Shown here in pieces: positions 5,424-12,165 of a DNA stretch of 13,540 nt. Made by a program: the position numbers and the translations under genes. Where the stretch lies: assembly GCA_900758885.1 (NCBI GenBank), contig CAAETD010000126.1:1-13540 (forward strand). Direction: 5' to 3'. This stretch comes from an uncultured Collinsella sp. (GTDB lineage Bacteria > Actinomycetota > Coriobacteriia > Coriobacteriales > Coriobacteriaceae). Below the pieces are notes generated by a model. That model made no database searches. It was not told where the DNA came from and was given only the letters and a program-made list of their open reading frames with translations. The number at the start of each line of letters is the position of its first letter. Positions within the stretch are counted from its first letter, which is position 1.

Positions 5424-6128
5424 GTGGGCATCAAAAAGAAGATCAAAAAGGAGCTTATCGGCACTTCCGATTACCCGTCGAATAAGATCTTTACGATCTC
5501 CAATTTCATCACCTTTACGCGCCTGATCCTCACCCTGGTATTTCTGTACCTGTTTGTGACGGATAACAACCGCGTCATCGCCATCGTTATCTACGCCGTT
5601 GCCGCCTCCACCGACTGGATGGACGGTCAGATCGCCCGCATGACTAAGACGGTCTCGTGGCTCGGCAAGGTCATGGATCCCATTTGTGACCGTGCGCTGC
5701 TGTTCACCGGCGTCTTGGGACTGGTGGTCCGCGGAGAGCTGCCCATCTGGGTCTGCGTGCTCATTATTGGCCGCGACATCTATCTGGGCATCGGAACGCT
5801 TATCGTGCGTCATTATCATCGTCGCCCCATCGATGTCGTCTTCCCCGGAAAGATTGCCACAGCGCTGCTCATGACCGGATTCTCGCTCATGCTGCTCGGT
5901 TTCCCCGTTATTGACGGCCTGCATCTTCTACCTTCACCCCTTACGGCCTTCCCGGGCCTCAACGGAAGCTCGGTGCCCCTCGGCATCTTCTTTGTGTACG
6001 GCGGCGTGATCTTCTCCATGCTCACGGCTGTTATCTACTCCATTAAGGGCGGAGCGGCCATTAAACAGGCTCTCACGCATCCCGAGGACGAGGACATCGA
6101 CTTTCTGAACCCTGAAATCGAAGACTGA
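5424..6128 (+). CDS. pgsA: CDP-diacylglycerol--glycerol-3-phosphate 3-phosphatidyltransferase family protein
   Basis: An integral membrane enzyme of the CDP-alcohol phosphatidyltransferase family, which transfers a phosphatidyl group from CDP-diacylglycerol to an alcohol, here most likely glycerol-3-phosphate on the way to phosphatidylglycerol. The signature D-x2-D-G-x2-A-R-x8-G-x3-D-x3-D is complete: D64, D67, G68, A71, R72, G81, D85 and D89. Hydrophobic segments surround it and extend to about residue 220; the tail is acidic (HPEDEDIDFLNPEIED). I chose GTG 5424 because GGGGGAG lies four bases upstream, a promoter fits just before it, and the product (234 residues) then begins with a basic stretch; an in-frame ATG at 5298 would add 42 residues unlike the family and overlap the promoter. 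It is first in a same-strand run with the FHA gene 66 bases on. The exact alcohol substrate is inferred. Confidence 0.9.
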   Translation: MGIKKKIKKELIGTSDYPSNKIFTISNFITFTRLILTLVFLYLFVTDNNRVIAIVIYAVAASTDWMDGQIARMTKTVSWLGKVMDPICDRALLFTGVLGLVVRGELPIWVCVLIIGRDIYLGIGTLIVRHYHRRPIDVVFPGKIATALLMTGFSLMLLGFPVIDGLHLLPSPLTAFPGLNGSSVPLGIFFVYGGVIFSMLTAVIYSIKGGAAIKQALTHPEDEDIDFLNPEIED

Positions 6129-6194
6129 TTCGTTGGGGTATGATTACGTACGGTTCATTATTTGCGGCACGTCCGCGATAAGTTAGGGGTTGTC

Positions 6195-6629
6195 ATGGAC
6201 AACATGGTTAACAATATGCCTCAGAATGATAAGGCTGCTGACGCTACCTGCGTATTCCGCGTGCCTTCAAGCGACGTCACCGTTCCCGACCTCATGGCCA
6301 ACGTGCGCATCACCGCCCCCGTTCTGTCCATCGTCAAGGGTCCGCAGACTGGTGCCGCCTTTGAGCTCGAGGACGAAGTGACCACCATCGGCCGCGATCC
6401 TGCGAACGGCATCTTCCTCAATGACATGACCGTTTCGCGCAGCCACGCGCGCATTATCCGCGAGGGCCTCGGCGCTCGCATCGAGGACCTGGGCTCGCTC
6501 AATGGCACCTGGGTCGACGGTGCCATAGTCAACGCGGCCCCGCTGCACGACGGTTCTTCCGTCCAGATCGGTACGTTTACGCTCATCTACCACGAGAGCA
6601 CGCCGGAGCGCATCGAAACCGGTGAGTAG
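6195..6629 (+). CDS. garA: GarA/OdhI-like FHA-domain signalling protein
   Basis: A 144-residue cytoplasmic FHA protein. In mycobacteria (GarA) and corynebacteria (OdhI) this family binds 2-oxoglutarate dehydrogenase and glutamate enzymes, and is switched off when Ser/Thr kinases phosphorylate an N-terminal threonine that then docks in its own FHA domain. FHA residues are present: G66-R67 (TIGRDP), S81 and H84 (SRSHARI), N103-G104 (SLNGTW). The N-terminal segment ADATCVFRV aligns with the ETTSVFRA phosphorylation motif; only the second threonine (T18) is kept. ATG 6195 has AGGGG five bases before it. The stop is three bases from the MerR gene start, so the two are probably co-translated. The orthology call rests on both the motif and the downstream neighbour; the target enzymes here are unknown. 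Confidence 0.87.
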   Translation: MDNMVNNMPQNDKAADATCVFRVPSSDVTVPDLMANVRITAPVLSIVKGPQTGAAFELEDEVTTIGRDPANGIFLNDMTVSRSHARIIREGLGARIEDLGSLNGTWVDGAIVNAAPLHDGSSVQIGTFTLIYHESTPERIETGE

Positions 6630-6632
6630 GGC

Positions 6633-7511
6633 ATGGCCGAACGCAACTATCTGAGTATCGGCCAAGTCGTCAACCTACTTCGAGGCGCATACCCCGATCT
6701 TTCGAACTCAAAAATTAGATTTCTAGAGGATGAGGGGCTCATTACCCCTCATCGTACGCCTAAGGGATACCGTCAGTACTCCAAGGAGGACGTTGATCGC
6801 CTAGAGGTCATTCTTCACTTGCAGAAGACTCGCTACATGCCGCTCAACGTGATTAAGCAGCGCTTGGAAAACGCCACGGACCTGTCAACGCTCGCCTACG
6901 AGGTGGGCTTGCTGTCCGATGTTCCGCTCAAGACGGAGCCCAAGGAGACTAAGCAAAAGCTGCATCCCATCGAGACCATTCCCGATATGCTGGGCGTCGA
7001 GATTTCGTTTATCCGCTCGCTCGCTGAGAACGACCTCATTCGCATCATCAAGAGTCCGCAGAATCGTGAGCTCGTCGATGGCCGAGATTTCCCGATCATC
7101 CGCTACTGCTCCGAGCTGTCACGCTTCCATATCGAGCCGCGCAACCTGCGTCAGTACGTGTCTTCCGCCAACCGCGAGTCCTCCATGTTTGAGCAGGTGC
7201 TCGTGAGCATGCTCGGAATGGATACCTCCGATGACGAGCGCGACGCCAAGCTCGAACGTGCGTTTAAGAAGCTTCACGACCTAACGGAAGGTGTGCACAC
7301 CGCACTGCTCAAGAACCGCGTTTTTGAGTCGCTCAACGCCGTGGTCGAGGACGCCGACATCGATGCACTCGATGAGGAAATCACTCGCTCCGAGTCCACC
7401 AAGGCCAAAAACGAAGAGACAGCCGCGCCGGCTTCGCACGAGGATTCTCTCGTAAAGCCGCTCAAGGTCGTCGCCCCTTCGCAATCCGGCACCGCCACCG
7501 CGGACATATAA
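6633..7511 (+). CDS. ftsR: FtsR-like MerR-family transcriptional regulator
   Basis: A 292-residue DNA-binding regulator. Residues about 6-78 form a MerR-type winged helix-turn-helix: YLSIGQVVNLL, then SKIRFLEDEGLITPHRT and GYRQYSKEDVDRL, followed by a helix with LPLNVIKQRLE-like sequence (MPLNVIKQRLE). This region closely resembles mycobacterial Rv1828 and corynebacterial FtsR (Cg1631), reported as an activator of ftsZ. A middle helical region (about 110-245) would serve dimerisation or sensing; the last 45 residues are low-complexity and probably flexible. No cysteine cluster for metal sensing is visible. The start overlaps the ribosome-site region GGTGAG within the end of the FHA gene, indicating coupling. 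The family is clear; that it controls division in this organism is inference from the corynebacterial relative. Confidence 0.82.
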   Translation: MAERNYLSIGQVVNLLRGAYPDLSNSKIRFLEDEGLITPHRTPKGYRQYSKEDVDRLEVILHLQKTRYMPLNVIKQRLENATDLSTLAYEVGLLSDVPLKTEPKETKQKLHPIETIPDMLGVEISFIRSLAENDLIRIIKSPQNRELVDGRDFPIIRYCSELSRFHIEPRNLRQYVSSANRESSMFEQVLVSMLGMDTSDDERDAKLERAFKKLHDLTEGVHTALLKNRVFESLNAVVEDADIDALDEEITRSESTKAKNEETAAPASHEDSLVKPLKVVAPSQSGTATADI

Positions 7512-7551
7512 CCGCTGCTGAAATTTCTGCAACCCATTGAAAGGTCATGCA

Positions 7552-8082
7552 ATGTACGACTTCGAATCTCAAATCGTCGATATCCCCGACTACCCCGAGC
7601 CCGGAGTCATCTTTAAGGACATCACGCCGCTCTTTGGCAATCCCGAGGCGCTCAAAGCCATGACCGATGCCCTCGCCGAGCACTTTGCCGGCATGGGAAT
7701 CACCAAGGTCGTGGGTCCCGAGGCTCGCGGCTTTATGGTTGGCGTACCGGTGGCTGTAGCCCTTGGCGCCGGCTTTGTTCCCGCACGTAAACCGGGCAAG
7801 CTGCCGCGCGAGACCGTAAGCCAGAGCTACGAGCTCGAATACGGCACCGATTCAATTGAGATCCACGCCGACGCTATCAGCTCTAAAGATACCGTGTTGA
7901 TTCTGGACGACTTGGTCGCGACGGGCGGAACCGTCGAGGCAACAGGTAAACTGGTGCGAGATATGGGCGCAAAGCTTATCGGTTACGGTTGTATCCTTGA
8001 GCTTGCGTTTCTCAACCCGCGCGAGAAGCTCACGCCGTCTGATGACGATGTGGAGCTCTTTAGCCTGGTGACGGTGGACTAG
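7552..8082 (+). CDS. apt: Adenine phosphoribosyltransferase
   Basis: A cytoplasmic purine-salvage enzyme converting adenine and PRPP to AMP and pyrophosphate. The 176 residues match the family length. Diagnostic stretches are PGVIFKDITPLF (18-28), VGPEARGF (54-61), a flexible-loop region with RKPGKLPRE (79-87) and the PRPP-binding loop VLILDDLVATGGT (115-127). ATG 7552 was preferred because GAAAGG lies seven bases upstream; an in-frame TTG at 7537 falls on that site. It follows the MerR gene by 40 bases and precedes the NlpC/P60 gene by 32 bases, with no terminator on either side, so it is probably part of the same transcript. Nothing essential is missing. Confidence 0.94.
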   Translation: MYDFESQIVDIPDYPEPGVIFKDITPLFGNPEALKAMTDALAEHFAGMGITKVVGPEARGFMVGVPVAVALGAGFVPARKPGKLPRETVSQSYELEYGTDSIEIHADAISSKDTVLILDDLVATGGTVEATGKLVRDMGAKLIGYGCILELAFLNPREKLTPSDDDVELFSLVTVD

Positions 8083-8114
8083 CCGTTACCCTTAGTTACT
8101 GGAAAGGAAGCTAC

Positions 8115-9242
8115 ATGCGCACAGCAAACACGCACAAAAACATGGCACGCTGCGCTGCTACGGCAACCCTCGCTTGTGTTTTGGGCTTGGGCCTCGCGGC
8201 TCCTGCCTACGCCGATACCGCATCCGACCTTGCCGCTGCTCGTACGAAGCTCGAGCAGATCGGTACCCAAACCCAGCAGATTTACGATGAGCTCGCCACG
8301 CAGACGCAGGCGCTCGATCAGACTGCTGGCGAGATCACGCAAAAGCAGCAGGAGATCGCCGATGGCCAGGCCAAGCTTTCCACCTACGTGGCAGGCGAGT
8401 ACAAGACCGGTGGCCTGAGCCTACTTCAGGTTCTGACGGGCGTCGACGACCTGAGCGATATGCTCAACCGTCTGTTCTACTACGGCAAAGTTTCCGATAA
8501 GCAGGCTCAGACCATTCAAGAGGTCAAGGAGCTTAAGCAGCAGCTCACCGATAAGCAGGCCGAGCAGGAAAAGAACGTCACCGCCACGCAAAAGAAAGTC
8601 GACGAGCTTAACGCCCAGCAGGCTGAAGCCCAGAACGTCGTAAACTCCCTGGATTCACAGCTGCAGGCCGAGCTTGCCGCCGAGGCCGAGGCCAACGCCG
8701 CGCTGCAGGCCGGCATCAACGCCAGCACCGCCGAGAAGGCCACAGTGAGCAACGAGACTGCCGGTACGACCGAGAACACCAACAATGGTGGCCAGACCAG
8801 CAATAACAACAACCAGGGCGGCAACACTCCGGCTCCTACGCCGGCACCTGCTCCGACGCCGCAGCCTTCCACGCCCGCTCCGGCTCCGACGCCTTCTGCT
8901 CCGAGCCAGTCTGTTGATGGCGGTTCTGTTGTCTCGCGTGCATACAGTAAGCTTGGTTGCGCTTATTCCTGGGGCGGAATTGGCCCGAATAGCTTCGACT
9001 GCTCTGGTTTTGTTAGCTATTGTCTCACTGGTCGCTATTGCCGCCTGGGCACCACGGGCACCTTTATGGGCTGGACGCGTGTGTCCGATCCGCAGCCCGG
9101 TGACGTTGTGGTCAATTCGTACCACACCGGCATTTACATCGGTGGTGGTCAGATGATTCATGCTTCCGACTACAACACGGGTGTTATCATCAGCTCCGTT
9201 GCCGCCGGCATGAACAATAACTACATCTTCGTGCGCTACTAA
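8115..9242 (+). CDS. Secreted NlpC/P60 peptidoglycan hydrolase with coiled-coil N-terminal domain
   Basis: A 375-residue exported cell-wall endopeptidase. A signal peptide covers residues 1-33 with probable cleavage after APAYA. Residues about 36-205 are a long Gln/Glu/Ala-rich coiled coil like those of CwlO- and RipA-type hydrolases, which are often held inactive or directed by such regions. A linker of about 60 residues is rich in Asn/Gly, then Pro/Ala/Thr (PAPTPAPAPTP). The NlpC/P60 domain (about 268-375) has the catalytic cysteine C296 in FDCSGF, histidine H337 in YHTGIYIG and the third polar residue H349 in MIHASD. Such enzymes usually cut stem-peptide bonds such as D-Glu to diamino acid. 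GGAAAGGAAG lies just before ATG 8115. It is last in the run and is followed by a terminator. The domain call is firm; exact bond specificity is unknown. Confidence 0.92.
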   Translation: MRTANTHKNMARCAATATLACVLGLGLAAPAYADTASDLAAARTKLEQIGTQTQQIYDELATQTQALDQTAGEITQKQQEIADGQAKLSTYVAGEYKTGGLSLLQVLTGVDDLSDMLNRLFYYGKVSDKQAQTIQEVKELKQQLTDKQAEQEKNVTATQKKVDELNAQQAEAQNVVNSLDSQLQAELAAEAEANAALQAGINASTAEKATVSNETAGTTENTNNGGQTSNNNNQGGNTPAPTPAPAPTPQPSTPAPAPTPSAPSQSVDGGSVVSRAYSKLGCAYSWGGIGPNSFDCSGFVSYCLTGRYCRLGTTGTFMGWTRVSDPQPGDVVVNSYHTGIYIGGGQMIHASDYNTGVIISSVAAGMNNNYIFVRY

Positions 9243-9266
9243 GTATTCAGATAAAGCAAACGGATA

Positions 9267-9305
9267 TGGACCTCGTGGCTTTGAGTCATGGGGTCCATTC
9301 TTTTA
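9267..9305 (+). terminator. Terminator after the pgsA-to-NlpC/P60 run
   Basis: ATGGACC (9267-9273) pairs with GGTCCAT (9293-9299), with partial pairing inside the 19-base loop, followed by TCTTTT. It starts 25 bases after the NlpC/P60 stop. Confidence 0.7.
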
Positions 9306-9316
9306 CCTTTCGTGCA

Positions 9317-9351
9317 GGTCGCTATCTAGTTTTGAATACTAGATAGCGACC
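9317..9351. promoter_or_regulatory. Perfect palindrome with 14-bp arms upstream of degV (candidate operator)
   Basis: GGTCGCTATCTAGT (9317-9330) and ACTAGATAGCGACC (9338-9351) are exact inverted copies around TTTGAAT. It ends 20 bases before the degV -10 box, so its centre is near -50 relative to the likely transcription start, and it is not part of the degV mRNA. No T tract follows. Positions 9321-9347 match 10994-11020, upstream of the DUF1836 gene, at 23 of 27 positions. A regulator acting at both promoters is the simplest explanation. Confidence 0.75.
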
Positions 9352-9371
9352 CAATCGATCTGCAAGATGGC

Positions 9372-9377
9372 TATAAT
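9372..9377 (+). promoter_or_regulatory. -10 box of the degV promoter
   Basis: A consensus TATAAT 29 bases before the degV start codon. The position expected for a -35 box (about 9349-9354, ACCCAA) has little resemblance to the consensus, which would suit a promoter needing an activator bound at the adjacent palindrome. Confidence 0.6.
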
Positions 9378-9406
9378 TGAATGGGAACGATTAGAAAGGA
9401 CCCTCT

Positions 9407-10273
9407 ATGAGCTGGGCACTTATCTCCGATTCAAGCTGCAACCTCCGCGATTGGCAACCGACCGCGCCCCATACCACCTTTGCATTTGCGCCCCTCAAAA
9501 TTCGAGTGGGGGAGCATGAATTCGTCGATGACCTTTCTCTCGATGTTCATGAGCTCAACTGCGCTGTTCAGGCAGAGACGAACGCTTCTTCGAGCGCTTG
9601 CCCCAGCGTAGGGGAGTGGGCCGAGCTCTTCAAATTGGCAGACAAGACCATCTGCATGCCGATCTCTGAGGGCGTGTCGGGCAGCTACAACGCGGCAGCC
9701 ACGGCTCGCGATATGGTTCTTGCCGAGGAGCCCGACCGACAGATTCATCTAGTCAATTCACGCGCAGCTGGCGGCAAAATGGACCTCATTTTCTTGCTGT
9801 TCGACCGCTATCTTGCAAGCAATCCGGATGTCTCATTCGAGGACGCTTGCGCATACTTCGATAGCCTTGAACAGAACAGCAAAATCCTCTTCAGCTTGTG
9901 CAATTACGAAAATCTCGCCAAAGCCGGACGTATCCCTAAGGCAGCGGGCGTCATTGCCAACAAGCTCAATATCCGCATTTTGGGCACGGCGAGTGAGGCC
10001 GGTAAAATCGAACTCGTCGGGCACACGCGTGGCGAAAAGAAGATGCTCAACAAGATTATCGACACCATGGAAGCCGAGGGCTTTACGGGCGGTGAGGTCA
10101 TCATCGACCATGTGGAGAACGCATCGAGCGCCCAGGCGCTGGCCGATCGCATTATTGAGCATTGGCCCGGCTCCAAGACCATCATCATGCCCTGCAACGG
10201 CTTGGATTCCTATTACGCCGAGATGCACGGCCTCATCATCGGCTACGGCATGGGCGTAGCTTCGGGCAAATAA
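9407..10273 (+). CDS. DegV-family (fatty-acid-binding) protein
   Basis: A 288-residue soluble protein of the DegV fold. In Gram-positive bacteria, family members (FakB) hold a fatty acid and present it to the kinase FakA for entry into phospholipid synthesis. Family features are the start ALISDSSCNL (4-13), SSACPS (62-67) in the place of the TSQPS ligand loop, ISEGVSGSYNAA (86-97), NSRAAGGKM (117-125) and KAGRIPKAAG (172-181). The usual HTGPGALG-like stretch near the C-terminus is not evident; the region reads AEMHGLIIGYGMG. This may mark a divergent subgroup with different ligand or partner. AAAGGA lies six bases before ATG 9407. No fakA is in the window. Expression is probably controlled through the upstream palindrome, and the mRNA ends at a terminator shared with the DUF1836 gene. 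Confidence 0.88.
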   Translation: MSWALISDSSCNLRDWQPTAPHTTFAFAPLKIRVGEHEFVDDLSLDVHELNCAVQAETNASSSACPSVGEWAELFKLADKTICMPISEGVSGSYNAAATARDMVLAEEPDRQIHLVNSRAAGGKMDLIFLLFDRYLASNPDVSFEDACAYFDSLEQNSKILFSLCNYENLAKAGRIPKAAGVIANKLNIRILGTASEAGKIELVGHTRGEKKMLNKIIDTMEAEGFTGGEVIIDHVENASSAQALADRIIEHWPGSKTIIMPCNGLDSYYAEMHGLIIGYGMGVASGK

Positions 10274-10287
10274 AGTCCAACCAAGCA

Positions 10288-10336
10288 AAATACGGGCGGG
10301 ACAAAGCGACAGATGGCTCTTTATCCCGCCCGTTTT
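10288..10336. terminator. Bidirectional terminator between degV and the DUF1836 gene
   Basis: CGGGCGGG (10293-10300) pairs with CCCGCCCG (10325-10332). An inner AAAG/CTTT pairing extends the hairpin, TTTT follows on the plus strand, and the AAAA before it supplies a T tract on the minus strand. It sits between two convergent genes and serves both. Confidence 0.82.
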
Positions 10337-10345
10337 ATACGTCGG

Positions 10346-10957
10346 CTAGCTATTAAACCCGTTGAACTTGAGATAGCTCATCAGGTAAGCCTTCGAAACG
10401 AAGGACGATACCGCACTGCGTACAAGCAGCGACTCACGCGTTACCAGATGTGCGGTATCGGGAACCGGCGTCTGCTCGACGGAAAACGCCGAACGAATCG
10501 ATGCCTCGAGCTGATCGACCACATAATCGAAGGCCGTCGGGGCATCGTAGCTCAAACGCTGAATGTTAAAGAGTGCCTGTACCGCAGCAATAGGTAGCAC
10601 CTGCTTAAAGATGCAGATAGCGATTAGGCGGGCAATCTGCTCGCGGCCATATTGCTTTTTGACCGGAGCAGGCACCAGGCCGACCTTCACGTAGTTATTA
10701 ATCATCGATGGCGTAATGACAGGCTGCTCAACGCAAATGGACAGCGGCTCCATCCATAGCGCAACATACTCAATGACCTGGTCGCGGTAGAGTGTCACAT
10801 TGGGCAACTGGTTATAGCGCGGCAGACTCAACGTATTGAGTTTGCGCACGATATCGGACTGAATAAATGCATCGGGCAGCACAGTGGGCTGAATAAACTC
10901 AGGCTTAATGCTGACCGACGAATCGGACATCGGAATAACGTGTTTAACGTGGTTCAT
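10346..10957 (-). CDS. DUF1836-domain protein, probable DNA-binding regulator
   Basis: A 203-residue protein. Residues about 46-135 match DUF1836: LPRYNQLPNVTLYRDQVIEY, then TPSMINNYVKVGLVPAPVKK and YGREQIARLIAICIFKQVL. The middle of this reads like a MerR-type winged helix (choice of a two-residue turn before VGLVPAPVKKQYGREQI), so DNA binding is likely, though the family is formally uncharacterised. The flanks (1-45 and 155-203) show no motif I know. ATG 10957 has GGAGG six bases upstream, preferred over an in-frame start at 11047. Its promoter carries a copy of the palindrome found before degV, overlapping the -35 region, which suggests autoregulation. It converges with degV and shares its terminator. 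Confidence 0.85.
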   Translation of the reverse strand: MNHVKHVIPMSDSSVSIKPEFIQPTVLPDAFIQSDIVRKLNTLSLPRYNQLPNVTLYRDQVIEYVALWMEPLSICVEQPVITPSMINNYVKVGLVPAPVKKQYGREQIARLIAICIFKQVLPIAAVQALFNIQRLSYDAPTAFDYVVDQLEASIRSAFSVEQTPVPDTAHLVTRESLLVRSAVSSFVSKAYLMSYLKFNGFNS

Positions 10958-10981
10958 AAAGGTCCTCCGTTCATTGTCTAT

Positions 10982-10987
10982 ATTGTA
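10982..10987 (-). promoter_or_regulatory. -10 box of the DUF1836 gene promoter
   Basis: TACAAT on the minus strand, 24 bases before the start codon at 10957. The -35 region 17 bases upstream is weak and falls inside the shared operator-like sequence. Confidence 0.5.
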
Positions 10988-10993
10988 TTCTAC

Positions 10994-11020
10994 GTTATCT
11001 AGTTTTGCATACCACATAGC
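10994..11020. promoter_or_regulatory. Second copy of the degV-upstream palindrome (candidate operator)
   Basis: The left half TTATCTAGTTTTG is nearly the same as at 9322-9334; the right half ACCACATAGC is a degraded form of ACTAGATAGC. Overall 23 of 27 positions equal 9321-9347, in the same plus-strand orientation. Its centre is near -32 of the DUF1836 gene, where binding would block RNA polymerase. Confidence 0.7.
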
Positions 11021-11023
11021 CGG

Positions 11024-11068
11024 CAAGAAAATGGCGGGACAGCGCACTGATGCATCGTCCCACCATTT
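11024..11068 (-). terminator. Terminator of trxB
   Basis: Arms 11029-11040 and 11057-11068 pair over 12 bases. The single mismatch on the plus strand (C11035 with A11062) becomes a G-U pair in minus-strand RNA, and TTTTCTT follows on that strand. It lies 42 bases beyond the trxB stop and just before the DUF1836 promoter, insulating the two genes. Confidence 0.72.
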
Positions 11069-11109
11069 AGTTAATCAATAGCAACCTTACATAAGATATA
11101 TTATCGTAC

Positions 11110-12048
11110 TTATCCGCGGAGAAACGCGTATGCGCTGGTTGCCGCTATGGCTCCGTCAGAAACGGCGGTCACAACCTGGCGTAAACGCTTGGAACGGATA
11201 TCGCCAGCGGCAAATAGACCTGGCGTGCGGGTCGCCATGGATGCATCAGTCAGAATGCCGCCATCAGGCGCCAGATCGACTAGATGCTCAACAAGCTCGG
11301 TATGGGGTTGCGTCCCGGTATAGACAAAGATGCCAAAAGAGCCGGGTTCAAATGACTCGGTATGAATTTCCCCGGATGAATTGTCCTTAAAGGCGATCGT
11401 CGTTGGCATGGCTTCGCCCGAGAGCTCCACAATACTAGTTTGGTACCTAACTGTAATATTGTCCTTTTCGAGTACTTTCTGAACAACACCATCAGGCGCA
11501 CGGAACTGATCGCGACGCAAGACGATGGTCACGCTGCTGGCGATTTCTGACAAGAACAGGGCTTCCTCACAGGCAGCATTGCCGCCGCCAATGACAATAA
11601 CCTGCTTGCCGCGGAAGAACATGCCGTCACATGTTGCGCAATATGAAACGCCACGACCGCGATAGGCATCCTCGCCAGCGAAACCTGCCGGACGCGGCGT
11701 GGCACCCATGCAAGCGATAACGCTCGAGGCAAGCGTATCGCCCATATCGTGATGCACCGTAAACAGCGCTGCATCGGCATCGTAATCGATACCCGTAACC
11801 ATGCTCCATGTAACCTGCGCTCCCAGCCCCTCTGCATGTTGCTGAAAACGCTCGCCGAGTTCGGCGCCACTCAAGAGCGGAATGCCCGGATAGTTCTCGA
11901 CCTCATTGGTTGTGGCGATCTGTCCTCCCGACATGCCCTGCTCAATCACGGTCGTCGTTAGGTTGGCGCGCGCCGCGTAAATGGCTGCAGCATAGCCCGC
12001 AGGGCCGCCGCCGATAATAGCAACATCGATCGGCTGATGGGTAGTCAT
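11110..12048 (-). CDS. trxB: Thioredoxin reductase (NADPH, FAD)
   Basis: A 312-residue cytoplasmic flavoenzyme that passes electrons from NADPH through FAD to thioredoxin. The FAD-binding motif IIGGGPAGYAAA is at 11-22, the redox pair C137 and C140 in SYCATCDG, the pyridine-nucleotide motif VIGGGNAACEEA at 152-163 and the FAD-contacting AAGDIR near 290. The NADPH-phosphate site is LRRDQFRA where HRRxxFRA is usual; both arginines remain, so NADPH use is likely. Length is normal for the low-molecular-weight type. ATG 12048 has GGAGG seven bases upstream, preferred over an in-frame start at 12123 that crosses the divergent promoter region. No thioredoxin gene is adjacent. It is transcribed away from the glycosyltransferase gene and ends at the hairpin at 11024-11068. 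Confidence 0.95.
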   Translation of the reverse strand: MTTHQPIDVAIIGGGPAGYAAAIYAARANLTTTVIEQGMSGGQIATTNEVENYPGIPLLSGAELGERFQQHAEGLGAQVTWSMVTGIDYDADAALFTVHHDMGDTLASSVIACMGATPRPAGFAGEDAYRGRGVSYCATCDGMFFRGKQVIVIGGGNAACEEALFLSEIASSVTIVLRRDQFRAPDGVVQKVLEKDNITVRYQTSIVELSGEAMPTTIAFKDNSSGEIHTESFEPGSFGIFVYTGTQPHTELVEHLVDLAPDGGILTDASMATRTPGLFAAGDIRSKRLRQVVTAVSDGAIAATSAYAFLRG

Positions 12049-12165
12049 AAAGAGACCTCCTGTCGAAACGTTGTCGTTCTTTGCGCTCATACCCAAATTT
12101 ACGTGAACATGACACTCATGCACTACAATGATAAATCGCGTAACAAAGCTGAAGGGGAGTTATCG
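12049..12165. promoter_or_regulatory. Divergent promoter region of trxB and the glycosyltransferase gene
   Basis: Both genes must be driven from these 117 bases. On the plus strand TACAAT (12124-12129) is a fair -10 box without a clear -35. On the minus strand TATGAG (12091-12086) with GTGTCA 18 bases upstream is a weak pair. A small palindrome, CATGA-CAC-TCATG (12108-12120), sits between them and could bind a regulator of both. Confidence 0.4.

Noticed and set aside
9317..9351. The degV-upstream palindrome as a terminator
   Set aside because: No T tract follows, a proper terminator for the preceding gene is already at 9267-9305, and the sequence recurs at another promoter.
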